Below the pieces are notes generated by a model that worked only from the letters and a program-made list of their open reading frames with translations, was not told the origin of the DNA and did not search any database. A stretch of DNA of 64,000 bases from positions 1,490,001-1,554,000 of the forward strand of contig JAQFVV010000180.1 in the NCBI GenBank assembly GCA_028023455.1. The letters are read 5' to 3'. This document shows, piece after piece, positions 36,126 through 49,275 of the stretch. Positions within the stretch are counted from its first letter, which is position 1. Each line of letters opens with the position of its first letter. Both the position numbers and the translations under genes were made by a program. Source of the DNA: Epiperipatus broadwayi. Taxonomy: Eukaryota; Onychophora; Udeonychophora; Euonychophora; Peripatidae.

Positions 36126-37052
36126 TTTTTCAATTTTTTTTCAATTCAATTTATTCTATGAAATAAAACAAAGTACATCACAAATATTTAAAAACTCCAA
36201 ACAAGAAAAATCTTGTGTGTGGAATTTACATGTAAAAATAAATTAAATAAAAATACAATCAAAAACTCAAAAGAACAGTTTAGGAAATAAATAAAATTAA
36301 TTAAATAAATAAAATAAATGCCAAAATTAATACATACTACACAACCATTGACACAAATATTTTTTGAATGATATATAAGAAATATTATTCAGATCAATTG
36401 AACATTCATATACAAATTTATTAAACAACTTTGACCCAGAATAAACATATTGTCTTCTACTAGATTCCTTAAAAAATTTTGGTAAAGGTAATTGAAATTT
36501 ATTAGAAAGACGAGTATTTAGAACATAAACTCTAGAATTCAGAAAAGGTTTAGCACAAAAAATATCAAAAATAACTCTATATTGATATAAGTGATTTACA
36601 TCAAATAAACCAAATGCAATATAAATATCTCGAACAGAAGAGGAACGAGATCTACCAAAAATAATGCGCAAAGTATAATTTTGCAAAACACGCAAAGAAG
36701 ATAAAATATGTGGAGAAGCATTACCCCAAATAATGATATTGTAAGATAAAATACTCTGATAACAGGTAATGTAAATAAAAATGAGAGCAGACCTAGGAAG
36801 AAATTTAACTAAATAATAAAACATATAGTTTAAATTACGTAACCGTTGACAAAGATAGGTAATGTGATTTGTCCAGGACAATCTGGAGTCAATATATATT
36901 CCCAAATAACAATAATTATCTACCAAAGGAATATTCTCACAAGTACATATACTATTATAATGCAAAATATACTTACAGCAAATTTTAATCTTAAGAGAAA
37001 AAAAAGTACGCTTGTAAGAAAAAAGAATAGCTTTTGTTTTATCTAAATTGAC
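36126..37052 (-). mobile_element. Jockey/CR1-type LINE J2, heavily 5'-truncated
   Basis: Minus strand: an open frame from the array at 37052 to the stop at 36327 (about 240 codons after removing the microsatellite-coded leucines). It carries the post-catalytic RT thumb (VNLDKTKAILFSYKR), DNYCYLGIYIDSRLSW, a QSILSYNIIIWG block and the conserved C-terminal domain. The 3' UTR ends TAGAATAAATTGAATTGAAA followed by A/T and then (TTA)n, the same kind of end as LINE J1. It belongs to a different family from J1, as the C-terminal residues differ. No stops, so it is relatively young or constrained by chance. Confidence 0.8.
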
Positions 37053-38150
<1,098 letters not shown>

Positions 38151-38560
38151 CTTGCGGTGATTAACGGAATACCGGGCGGCTTGTACTTTGACAAGTCTTA
38201 ATGCCCCCAAGTAGATCCGGGACACTACAACCAGCCGGGCTCATTTTCGAACCCCAGTGATCCAAGAGATTACCTGGAGAAGAATTTCTTTCTCTCCATG
38301 TGGTAGTAAAACGAGACGCCAACTTAAGCGAAGGTAAAGGCATTGCCACAGTAACATCGAGGAAGAGTGGTCGGAAGTGGATTTTAAAACGAAATTATAT
38401 AAAACCTTTTCTCTCCGAAACATTTTCTATGCAACAGTCCGATATAACTATTCAATAAAACTGGCGAAATCAAACGATCGCAAAAGTAATAATCAATTAT
38501 AAACAGTGAGGATTGCCAATTAATTTCACTCTGAAACCCATAACTCCCCAGATTGTTTGG
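38151..38560 (-). other. locally G+C-richer island, possible exon or repeat
   Basis: Clearly richer in G, C and CpG than the surroundings. On the minus strand two overlapping frames run 38423-38241 (MFRREKVLYNFVLK...) and 38349-38161 (MAMPLPSLKLASRF...), and a donor-like CTCCAGGTAATC occurs at about 38282-38270. An inverted AAGAAATTCTTCTCCA palindrome-like phrase lies just before it. No domain is recognised. It could be a first exon with its promoter, or a dispersed repeat whose Pol III-like GGGTTCGAAAATG resembles a B box. I cannot decide. Confidence 0.3.
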
Positions 38561-39180
38561 AAGGTAATAATAGCAAAAATATTCACTTATTATTCTTACT
38601 CCGTAATAATATATAAAAAATTATAATAAAATTTTAGACTATTTTAAGTATTGAGATTTGGAGTATAGATTAAAATATTATAACGAAGTAAAAGAAACAA
38701 CAAAAATATTTGAATATTTCTCAACTCAACATAAATGAAACAATTTTTAGTTCGATAAAAGGAAATTACTTTTAAAATGAATATAATAAATATTATGGGA
38801 TAAACTTTACTGACTTTAATTAGAGTTGAGAAATATTATTATTGGCATCGTTTTGTTTGTAAAATAAGTAATAGTAAAATATAAATGTATTCACAAATGG
38901 ATTATTAGTAGGCACAAATCTTAATAATGATTATCTAAAGGCTAGAGCACAGAAATATTAGAGAAGGAAATTTACTGACAGGTTGTAGTGTAACATTTTC
39001 AAATGGAAAACAAGAAATTTACATGCAATTAATTAGGTTAACAGATTAAATATAAAATTATTACTGAGAGGAAAGTTAAAAAGTTCATGTAACAAAAGTT
39101 ACCATTCTTTCTTCGTCCGGCTTTTCTTCTTGCGGTGATATGTATGAAGAACGTAGGTGCGCATTTTGAATTTCTTAGAA
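38561..39180. other. non-coding DNA
   Basis: AT-rich, nothing recognised. The last 80 bases become G+C richer (CTTCGTCCGGC), leading into the frame at 39185. Confidence 0.4.
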
Positions 39181-39184
39181 AGGC

Positions 39185-39388
39185 ATGGTTAATTTAAATG
39201 TTGGAATTTGGAAGACTGGAAGCACGGAAAACATTACAGATCAGCGGTATGAAAGATTTAAATTGGCAGACCAGGAATCAGCTTCTTGGACTTTAGCCCA
39301 TCATTATTGCAGTATACCAGGCAACTTCTTAATAACGGTTGAAGTGATTTCTCTGGAACAACTACTTTGCTGTAGCTTGACGATCTAA
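39185..39388 (+). CDS. small uncharacterised ORF, 67 codons
   Basis: ATG to stop, MVNLNVGIWKTGSTENITDQ onward, not low-complexity and with near-average codon mix, unlike most frames in the window. No domain, signal peptide or membrane segment is evident except a mildly hydrophobic C-terminus (NFLITVEVISLEQLLCC). It may be an exon fragment or chance. Kept at low confidence because the surrounding 39100-39520 shares the higher G+C seen near 38.2 kb. Confidence 0.2.
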   Translation: MVNLNVGIWKTGSTENITDQRYERFKLADQESASWTLAHHYCSIPGNFLITVEVISLEQLLCCSLTI

Positions 39389-40055
39389 GCACAGCCAAGT
39401 TACAAGTTAGAGTGTCTATATTCTATCTAAGATGGCTACGGTTGACCTTTCTGCCTAGTTTTTGTTCATAACTCCGCCTCCTTTGATTTTCTGGCCTCCA
39501 GCAATATCTAATGTTTGACTATACAATAGCCTTTGCCTTTCTTGATAAGAGTTCTACATTCGGTTATCATTTATTTTTAAATTTAATACATGATTCTAAA
39601 TTGACAAAACAATTACATCGGAATTCGTGAATACAAAAATATAAATTCATTATCTTAATTTATCGAAGTACAAACTAATTATCCTATACATTTGTACAAG
39701 TAAGATTTTGATTAAAAATACTGATCAAAGGAATGTGACTTTTGATCAGCATTTTTAAATGACTTTGTATAATTTGCAAAATTAAAATTTAAAGAAAATA
39801 TACACGCAATTGAAACTTTTAAATTGAGCTAATATAAATCCACAAACCACACACACACGAATATTATTTATCATGATTTGTGACATTTATACTCATGCTC
39901 TTTACATTAAATTCTTTTTAAACAAACACAAAATAAATAACTTAAAATTTATGTGGCTTGGAATAGAAAAAGTCTCATTGCGGGTAAATAGTGGTTTAGA
40001 ATTACCGTTCTTAAATGACAACCATGAAACTAAGATCGATTCTTCGATCTGTCTG
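39389..40055. other. non-coding DNA
   Basis: No gene supported. The frame at 39873-40088 has no recognised domain. Confidence 0.4.
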
Positions 40056-40057
40056 TT

Positions 40058-40995
40058 TCAATATATAAACAAGTTTTTATGTTCCTGAGAAATAATTATC
40101 TGAACTGGAGTAGTGCAAGGATGATGATGGTATAAAATTACAATAATATTACTGGGGAGTATTTTATCCGTATTTGTTCTTTTTGAACGAAAGTGCCATT
40201 CGAATTTAAGAATGACATAGTTCATACCCAGATAAATATTTTTGGATAAGAGTAAATCTTTTGAGGGATGGTTTGATGTGTAATAATCAGTAACTATAAT
40301 CTTGATATCTCATATAAAATGGTTTTATATATATATAATACTGAGAAACTTGATGGTACCTGATCTGATGACTCATAGATATTTGGACAGATTAATAAAT
40401 CCATATACATAAATCATATTCATGTTACATAATAAGCTCTCCATTTCAAAGCTAATTTATTCATTTATTTATAAAGAAGTATAATAAAAGATCATATTTT
40501 TTTAAGTTTAATTAAAATTGATGCTTCGGCTGATAAGCAAAACATGTATCACTTATTTAGTCATTTTACATTAGATATCTAGTAATAGTAATATTCAGTG
40601 ATCAAGCTAATGCCTATCCACTTTGAAGATTTTAAATTATAAATGAATATTCTCATTTTCAAAGTGCATGTTACTATTACAGTTTATAAAAACATAGTGC
40701 TACATAAGATAATATCTCATTACATTAGATATTTAAGTTATAGCTACTGACTACTATACAACAAGCCATCCCTCAGAGTACTTTACTCTCATCCAAAAGC
40801 ATTTTATGGTGTATCAACTATGTTATTGCTTAAATTTGAAAGACACTTTCATTTAAAAAAAACACCTATGGATATATTTTTTGACAACTCTATGCTAATT
40901 TTATACCATCATTATCCTTGCACTACTGCAGCTCAGAACATGATTTTTCAGGATCAATAAGACTTGTTTATGTATACATTTATAATAAGACCAAT
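40058..40995. repeat. foldback repeat, arms about 280 bp
   Basis: Left arm about 40058-40340 and right arm about 40690-40995 are inverted relatives: GTAGTGCAAGGATGATGATG (left) against the complement of CATCATTATCCTTGCACTAC (right), and GAGGGATGGTTTGATG against CAAGCCATCCCTC. They diverge by many substitutions. The 350-base centre includes CTTCGGCTGATAAGCAAAAC near 40524, which faintly recalls a PLE terminal signature. Confidence 0.7.
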
Positions 40996-41167
40996 TGGAT
41001 AAGAATGGCACAAACAAATAAATAATTTAAATAACAATATTTATTTCAAATAATATTGTTTGGTATTTATCATTACAGATATAAATTTATCAAATTTTTA
41101 TCTTCTAAGTGTGTTCATAGACATTTTATTTCTAAAGCAGCTATTCTTTATTCACAACTATTTTATA

Positions 41168-41240
41168 TGCAAAATAATAATAATAATGATAATGATAATG
41201 ATGATGATAATAATAATGATGATGATGATGATGATGATAA
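41168..41240. repeat. (AAT)n/(GAT)n microsatellite
   Basis: Alternating AAT, GAT and ATG triplets; source of the N/D and H/Y-rich frames on both strands here. Confidence 0.9.
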
Positions 41241-41318
41241 AACAATATAATAATAATTAATTCATGAATAATAAACAACATAGAATATAGACATTTTCCC
41301 AAAACATTAGTAATATAT

Positions 41319-42562
41319 AAACTAAAGATCAGCATTTCAAGCTAATGTACATGCGCTTTTTTATGAATGATAATAATAAATAAATATTTTCATTTTCAAC
41401 ACAAGGTAAAGTCTTTGTGAAAGAATAGAATGAATCCACCTATTTTTTCAACCCAAATGCTTAAGTATGGGCAAATCTTAGGCACTGGAAATGAAAGTGT
41501 GAAGGTAAACCAATAACTTTAAATTACTCTTTGCCATGTCTGAATGAATGATGCCTATGAAATTTTCTAGAATTTACAACATGTCGTTCTTAAATGAAAC
41601 TAAACATGTGTAAATGAAATATTTATTTATATAGCACAATGTATATAAATTGTAATAAACTAAAGAACAGCATTTCAAGCTAATATACATGCACTTAAGA
41701 TTTGCCCATACTCAAGCATTTCGGTTGAAGGAATAGGTGGATTCATTCTATTCTTTCGCAAAGACTTTATCTTGTGTTGGAAATGAAAGTATTCATTTAT
41801 TATTAACATTCATAAAAAAGTGCATGTACATTAGCTTGAAATGCTGATCTTTAGTTTATTACAATTTATATACATTGCACTATATAAATAAATATCTCAT
41901 TTACATATGTTTAGATTCATTTAAGAATTATGTCGTAAATTCTAGAAAATTTTGTAGGCATCATTCATTCAGACATGGTAAAGAGTAATTTAAAATGATT
42001 GGTTTATCTTCACACTTTCATTTTCAGTGCTTAAGATTTGCCCATACTTAAGTGTTTGGGTTAAAAAAATAGGTGGATTCATTCTATTCTTTCGCAAAGA
42101 CTTTATCTTGTGTTGAAAATGAAAGTATTCATTTATTATTAACATTCATAAAAAAGCACATGTACATTAGTGTGAAATGCTGATCTTTAGTTTATTGCAA
42201 TTTATATACATCATGCTATATAAATAAATATCTCATTTACATATGTTTAGTTTCATTTAAGAATGACATGTCATAAATTCTATAAAAGTTTGTAGGCGCC
42301 ATTCATTCAGACATGGTAAAGAGTAATTTAAAGTGATTGGTTTATCTTCACTCTTTTATTTCCAGTGCTTAAGATTTGCCCATACTTAAGCATTTGGGTT
42401 AAAAAAATAAGTGGATTCATTCTATTTTTTCGCAAAGACTTTATCTTGTGTTGGAAATGAAAGTATTCATTTATTATTAACATTCATAAAAAAGTGCATG
42501 TACATTAGCTTGAAATGCTGGTCTTTAGTTTATTACAGTTTATATACATAGCACTATATATA
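41319..42562. repeat. 337-bp tandem repeat with orientation switch
   Basis: Direct units start at 41694, 42030 and 42368 (each GCTTAAGATTTGCCCATAC-like), spaced 336 and 338 bp; the last is cut at about 42562. The stretch 41319-41692 is the same repeat in the opposite orientation, slightly over one unit: AAACTAAAG, AGCATTTCAAGCTAAT appears at 41319 and again at 41655. The orientation flips at about 41692. No frame is conserved, so it is a non-coding satellite-like repeat. Confidence 0.85.
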
Positions 42563-44395
42563 TTGTAACCGTTTGATTGTTGTTCCAACTACATAATATC
42601 ACCAAAACATAAGTGCGCTAAGAATTGTAACCTCGATCACCGATCAATTCCCGCTGCACATTGTCAGCTATTAAGAGCTGTAACCAAAAGCATATCATGC
42701 TATCTATATTATGCACCAAAGACCACAACCAACATCTGGAGCAACTTACCACAGACCAAACCAATGATATAACATAAACTTTTTATGATTTAATTTGATC
42801 GCAGCCAGGGTGTACTGCGAAGACCTATCATAGTAGTATGATAAAATACATTAAACAAATTATAAGTATGTAATGTTATTATCTTTCAAACCTTAATTTG
42901 CGATTTTCATTGTATGAGACCCGATGGCCGACCATGTACAAGATGGCATAATTTGTGGAACTACATAAGATTATGAAATTTTAAACCATCTATATGATTT
43001 TTAATACAAATGCTAGTCCAGGTAAAGCTTTGCAATAAATAAACATAAATACTTGGGTTCTTTTTTTATAGTTTACTATATCACTGAGACTCTTATTATA
43101 CTGACAAATGACAATTTAAAAACGTTAAGTAAATATATTCAATCATGTCATTATCTGGTAAATCTGTTTACAGGTTTAATAATCAATTTATATTGTATAC
43201 TAGAATCAACTACGCAAAGCTAAAATGATGGAAAAGGTAAATGGGATTTTATTGTACCTTACACATCATAAACTACCAAAGACGAAAAGCATCCAAATGT
43301 TTTCTCAAAATATCACTAAACTCTTATATCATGTTGACGATAGTATGTACTTCAATGTATGCTCTATCCAAGGTTTATGATTTCTGATTTTACGAATGAC
43401 AAATAGCAACGGCACAGTAAGTTTAATTATAAATCAACGTTTATTTACAAATTTATGAATAATAAGTAATTAATTCTAATGTTATAATTAAAGACATAAA
43501 TAAACAAATAAAATAAATAAATTATAATTCCATCGACTTTCTTCAATAACATATCATAGGTACGGTTTTTAAAAACCTAATCATACCTTATATTTCAATT
43601 TGATATAATGAATGTATTGAGGAAATTATACTAAATTCAACATCAACTCATGAAACATCTAATGTCATTTCCAGATTCAATAAATCTATACCGTAAACTT
43701 ATAATAATATAATAAATAATATTATATCTGTAGGATTTAGCTATAATGCAATCATTAAATAAAGTGAAAATTTAAACTTACATTCAGGTAAATAATAATC
43801 AACCAACAGTTAATTATTATGAGGTAACTTGAATAGAATGTCCTGCTACAATTTAATAATCTAACTTATAAATTATACTTACAAATGGAAGAAGATGATT
43901 TAGCAGAATAACTAAAATACTTTGCCCAACTTATATCTATGAAGTAAAACCATATTCCTGTGGATGCATTCATCTACACATAGGAATTAAATAACACTAA
44001 ACGCTTTGTGGATTTATACACCATCATAAAGTAATAAGTATAATTACACAATTCCACGGATTAACCACCAGCACAGGAATGAGTGTAAAATACAAAAAAT
44101 GGCAATTAAGTAATCTGCGGATTAACCACCGGCACAGATTAATGCCTTTTAACATTATAAAACAACATTACTATTTACTTCACATTAAAGTGCAAAATCA
44201 TCCTCCTCAGTTATTCTGACCATTCAGAAAACACTAACATTTTAGCAAATGTGGGTTCTTGCATAATAAAATGTTACGCTAATCAGGACAACTAATGTAC
44301 TAACTTATCTTGCTTAAGATAAAACATATGTAATATAATATAAGTAATATTAGTATAGGAATAGAAATCTGGAAAGACTCACAAAATACCTCATA
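42563..44395. other. non-coding DNA
   Basis: No gene supported. Begins with ATTGTAACCGTTTGATTG, similar to ATTGTAACCTTTTGATTG at 52003, which may be the end of a dispersed element. A small internal repeat (GGATTAACCACC.GCACAG) occurs at 44057 and 44118. Confidence 0.4.
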
Positions 44396-44404
44396 AAAAT
44401 TGAT

Positions 44405-44470
44405 ACATCTCATAAATTCATTTAGTACTTTTCAAGCTTTTTCGCAAGCGCTATTCTCTTGAATAAGTAT
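44405..44470 (-). ncRNA. possible PLE terminal signature, weak
   Basis: Minus strand: TATTCAAGAGAATAGCGCTT then GCGAAAAAGCTTGAAAAGTA. Shares the order GA-rich box, GC stem, CGAAA with PLE termini. No coding domain nearby. Confidence 0.25.
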
Positions 44471-47400
44471 TTTATTCAACCCCTATTAATTTAAACTTAA
44501 TAAAATATAACTTATGAACTTCACATGCAAGTTCATCTAACGATAAAATTAAAGTAATGCATTATTCATCAAATACATAAAATCTAACAGGTGTGTGTGT
44601 GATATAAATTAAATGTATAGCATATTATAGTTCAATACATGAATTCTAGCAGGTGTGTGTATCACAAATTAAATTGTATAGCATTTTATAACTACAAATA
44701 TGATCCGTGAAATCCATGTACGATGTGTCGAACAATAAATATACGAAGTAATAGCTACAATTATAGTTGAATTCCATACATGTAATTTTATCCATTTGTA
44801 TTAGTTATTATAAGCACTATTAGATTAACGATTTTACGTGGCTCCATAAACATGAAACAATTCCAAAACATGACACGCAGAGTTTAAATGAAAATGTTTT
44901 TTCATAAGTTATTAATTTCTACATTTCTCTATTAAAACTGTTCCAAGTTTATCACATCCATGCTAATATTTATTTATCCACGCTTAAATCTAGGAATACT
45001 AATTATAGCAATTAATTTAATCATTCCAAACTGACGATAAAATTAGAAAATAGCTTTGATTAATTATTTGAAGACTGTTTTTATTATCCAAATGGTAAAC
45101 AAATTAACTAGCAAATATATTACTGGCATTGCAAAGTTAAATATCAATCAATACTATATTTTTTATTAAAATTATAAACGGAAATATTAAACTATGTTAA
45201 TAACTTTAACATTTTACTTTAATTTAAACTTCTTCTTTTTTAAAAAGCAAATTTTCATATTTATAAAACTTCTGTAATTAAAATACTTATTTAATTTTTC
45301 CAAATTGTAGAATAATAAATATTTTAAAACATACCAAAATCTTGCAATTAATTCTGCTTTTAAACTGGAAAGCTCCGACATATTTCAAATGTAATATTGG
45401 AAAATTATTACTGGCGATTTGATCCACCTGGCTAGCCGACTTGAACAGACTTTTAAATTTAGCAATTCATCTTATTATTAAATACCACTATGTTATTTTT
45501 ACGTTTATAGAAAACTTTGTGGTAATCCGTTTACTTGTTAACTATTTTAAAATAAGCTTATCATATTTACACCATTTGCCTTTTACCATTTTCTTTTCTT
45601 TCTCCCTCCAAAAGCAACACTATCAGACGATCTTTTTTTTAAATTCGCGCTCCTTTCTTTTTTACATTGAAACGCATACGTAATTACTGTATTTATTTTT
45701 AATAATTAAATTTAGTTGAACAAATGGTTTTTTTAATTCAATGGAAATAATTTTTAAGACCATTTTAAACAAATAAAAATTAATATTATTTTTAATAATA
45801 TTTTACCAAATTTAATGTGTTGTCAAAATTTTTAAAAAGTTAAACATTTTGATATGAATTAGTATATGGAAAGAAGCAATTTAAATTTATTAAAATAATA
45901 TAGACAACAAGTAAGGCAAAATATTACCCATTCTCTCTAATAAATTATTTTGAATATGAGAGAGTAATCTGTTCAAAGTGCAAATCAAGCCAATCAAATC
46001 ACCAAAAGAAGACAGAGAAATTTTTATACCAGTTACATCAATTATTATATTTTATACTAAAATATATGGTTACAATATATAAATATCTCATTTACATTAG
46101 TAATATATATATATTTTAATCTTGTAAAATAAAATACTTGAATCTCTAACCTTGATAATATGAAATAATATAATCACTAAATAAATAAAATATATTGGGA
46201 CTCTTATAAACAACTATAGATCTGTAATAATAAAATGTGAGCTATTCTCAGTGGTCAATTAGTTATAAAGAATTCAGTGGCAGAGATATGCAGTTAAGAC
46301 AAGGAAATAAATTTAGATAAAATAAATTTTTATAAGTAAAATAAATAACTTGGAAAGAGAGAGAAAACTGCAATTGTTCCCAAATTAATAATTGAGAATA
46401 AAGTAAATCCCTTGCCCTATCAAAAACACATTTTCTGAGCTATAAACATTTCCATTTTTAAATAATAATGATATTTTCTTATTGGCTCTCACATCTTCTC
46501 CAATATCTTTAAAAAAATGCTACATAATTCAATTGCCAATATGATCTGAAATGAACTTTACTCTTACAGAGTAAAATGAAAATGAAAAATGCCTTTCCTA
46601 TGGTATAATTGGAAATAAAGTTCTTATGTCTCAACAGTTATAATATCAATGACAACAATAATTTTTAAATAAAATAAAATAATGATGATGATCTCAGGGT
46701 TCTTTCATATATCTTTGTATCTGCTCTATAGTATTGTGTTATCACACATGGCTGACATTCTAATAGGCTATAGGAAACATTTGCTTTACTTAATGCTAAT
46801 GCATTCTAGCATCAAATAACAACAATTATCATTACATTATAAAAGAAAATTGATAAATATGACTAATAATAAACAAAATTATAGTATAAAATTTAGAATC
46901 ATTTAGCCTTTTATCCAGAACATTAGCCAGATTAATAAAAAGACAAGGATACCTTTTATATCCCTCCATCATCCATAACCCAATAAAATAATTACAACTA
47001 ATTGTTTTCATAATTTGATTAAGAAAATAAAATAATGTGCAGTTGGAATTAATAACATGAAATAAAATTCATTTCAATGTCAAATAAATGTTCAAACTGA
47101 AATTTGCAATTTTTATTTTTATTGGAAAACTCTCCTAAAGCAATTGTAATCAAAATGAAATGTCAGGATCTGAATAAGTTTGCTTATCTGATATATTATT
47201 GCTTATCTTGCATATTGAGATCTCTAGAAGTTGAAATGTTTTAGGACTCAAGAAAAACGTTTTACAAACATCTTGCAAACACGCACTTACTTTGCATATA
47301 GAAAATAAACTGACAATGAAGATTGATAAAATACTATAATTAATTAATAACATAAAATAAAAATAATAATAAAAATTTGTTAAATGCTACAAACCAACAC

Positions 47401-48195
47401 CGGCACTGTTATCATAAATGCATAGTTACATAATATCTAGATAATGCTCTTTCAATTGCAATTACAGTAAATTGAAAAGAATATAAGCAAGTATTTAGGA
47501 TACAGCTGTTCTTTGCAAAAACACAAATACAATATATTCCTATAAATTTGGAATTTAAACTATTAAACTAAAATAACCAGCTGAAATATACAGCCAATAT
47601 ATTACTACAGTGATTTAAAATTTCGAAAGTTACATTAAACAAATGCTCAATGTGAAATAGACAAATAATAGCAGCTTCAATTTAAGTCTTATATAAAAGA
47701 TCTGTAAAATAAATCTCTTATTTTAAATCATTGGCTAGCTATTTTTATTATGATATGAAGTACACAAATGGAACTAAATATTATTTGTTTAACTATTATG
47801 ATCTGGGTTCAAATACTATTCTCTTTTAAAATATTAAACTCTATTGTTACTGAGTTGACTAAATTCTGGTTTGTAATTAAAATAAATTATGAATGGGTAT
47901 GGGTCATTCATCACAGGTCATATGCACAAATTAATATTTAACTTAACGTCCACATAAAAATAATAGTAGATATTTTAACTATGGACAACTTGAATTCTAC
48001 ATACCCTCACATCATACTGTAGCGATCTATGAAGTGTGTGATAGTACCATGAACCACAAAAGCTGCTTAGCAGCCAATATGAACAGAACTGTTCTATAGG
48101 CCACATGAGCCATATATTTCTGTGCTATTGCATGGGAACAATGACATCAGGTGGTGTGCGAGGCTAATCGATGACAAACGAGTCTTTATATAAAA
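44471..48195. other. about 3.7 kb non-coding DNA
   Basis: No gene supported on either strand. The sequence AGGTGTGTGTGTGATATAAA at 44589 recurs at about 44650 (a two-copy, 60-bp tandem). Frames at 45441-45683 (+) and 47353-47150 (-) have no recognisable domain. Confidence 0.45.
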
Positions 48196-48436
48196 CATTG
48201 ATAAAAGATGTTATTTGATGATATTAAAATAGGGGGACAAATATTAAATCTTTAGGCTAATGGATTTGTAATATAAAAAAGATGGATAATATTAAAAATA
48301 GAGTAGGGTTAGTTTATAAAATTAGTTGTGACCATTGCTGTATGCTATATATATATAGGTCAGATAGGAAAGATTGCCATAGAAAGAGATAAGGGTCATG
48401 ATAAGGCAATTAAGAGAAAAGACATAAAATTAGAAC

Positions 48437-48461
48437 CATATATATATATATATATATATAT
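48437..48461. repeat. (TA)n tract inside PLE4
   Basis: About twelve TA units interrupting the endonuclease frame. Confidence 0.9.
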
Positions 48462-48514
48462 TTATTTGATAATAGATGTAGAATGAATTTTGAAAAACAT
48501 ATTCAAGCAATAAA

Positions 48515-48878
48515 CCATTAAAAACCAGTCATCACTTAGACAATCCCAATATCAATTACAATCAACAATCTCAAACTGTTATCAAGGCAACCACTTGTTA
48601 ACAATAAAAATGGAACTGCTCTTAAAGGTGGAATCCCATCTTTATTTTTGGTGCAATAAATTTATATAGACACTAAAAATTGCACCTTGACCATAAAGAT
48701 TGAAATTATTGATACTAAGAAATGTAAATAAACCTCTTTAAACTTTTGTTAAAAGGATGTTGCCTTGACAACAGTTCGAGATTGTTGATTGTAATTGATA
48801 TTGGGATTGTCTAAGTGTTGACTGGTTTCTAATGATTACTTATAAACCCATTTAGCCTTGGACATTGTTACACTTATT
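48515..48878. mobile_element. 364-bp foldback insertion with 14-bp target duplication
   Basis: ATTCAAGCAATAAA occurs at 48501-48514 and again at 48879-48892, flanking the insertion. Removing one copy and the insert restores continuity of the PLE4 frame. Inside, arms near 48523-48605 and 48762-48840 are inverted copies (CAATCCCAATATCAATTACA against its complement at 48792). A third related arm lies at 50965-51015. A 14-bp duplication is more like retroposon insertion than a DNA-transposon MITE. Confidence 0.8.
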
Positions 48879-49275
48879 ATTCAAGCAATAAAGTATATTA
48901 AAAATTACAAGAAAAGGAAATGTTATGAAATTTTGTATATTCAAAAAAAAAATTTTAATGTGTAAACATGGTTAAAGATCCAGCATAATTAGGGGGGAAT
49001 AATTAGGGGGGAATGAATATTGTTAGATTATTGGAAAATTTAGTTAAACATAAATTATTATTTTTATAGATCTCTTGCAAATATATATATTTTTAAAAAA
49101 ATTTGTAATAAGTTTATTCCTTTTTATACACATATATATATTTTACAAATTATATTTATTATAATGTAATGTAAATAATGTTCATTGGGTGGGGTTGTTC
49201 TTGTGATTTTATAAAAAGAAACATGTTGATAAAGTTCCAATGAGAAATGAAAGCCTGGTTGATATATTAAATACT

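Larger units (their letters stand above)
48200..49275 (+). mobile_element. Penelope-like element PLE4, 3' remnant, interrupted
   Basis: The frame near 48315-48440 reads VYKISCDHCCMLYIYIGQIG then KIAIERDKGHDKAIKRKDIK, a GIY-YIG domain with the CxxC pair typical of PLEs. After a TA run it resumes as NFEKHIQAIK, is cut by a 364-bp insertion, and continues YIKNYKKRKCYEILYIQKKN. The downstream AGTTCCAATGAGAAATGAAA then GCCTGGTTGATATATTAAAT near 49230-49270 is likely the terminal segment. It is distinct from PLE1-3. Stops and a TA expansion inside the domain show decay. Confidence 0.65.

Noticed and set aside
35853-36246. Poly-N, poly-T/I and poly-L frames on both strands
   Set aside because: All derive from the (AAC)n/(AAT)n array.
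38225-38262. tRNA or tRNA-derived SINE suggested by a GGGTTCGAAAATG box on the minus strand
   Set aside because: No matching A box at the right distance and no cloverleaf could be drawn by eye; kept only as part of the G+C-richer island.
41056-41335. N/D-rich and H/Y-rich frames
   Set aside because: Microsatellite-coded.
41319-42562. CRISPR-like array
   Set aside because: Period of about 337 bp without short spacers, and an animal context; it is a tandem satellite-like repeat.
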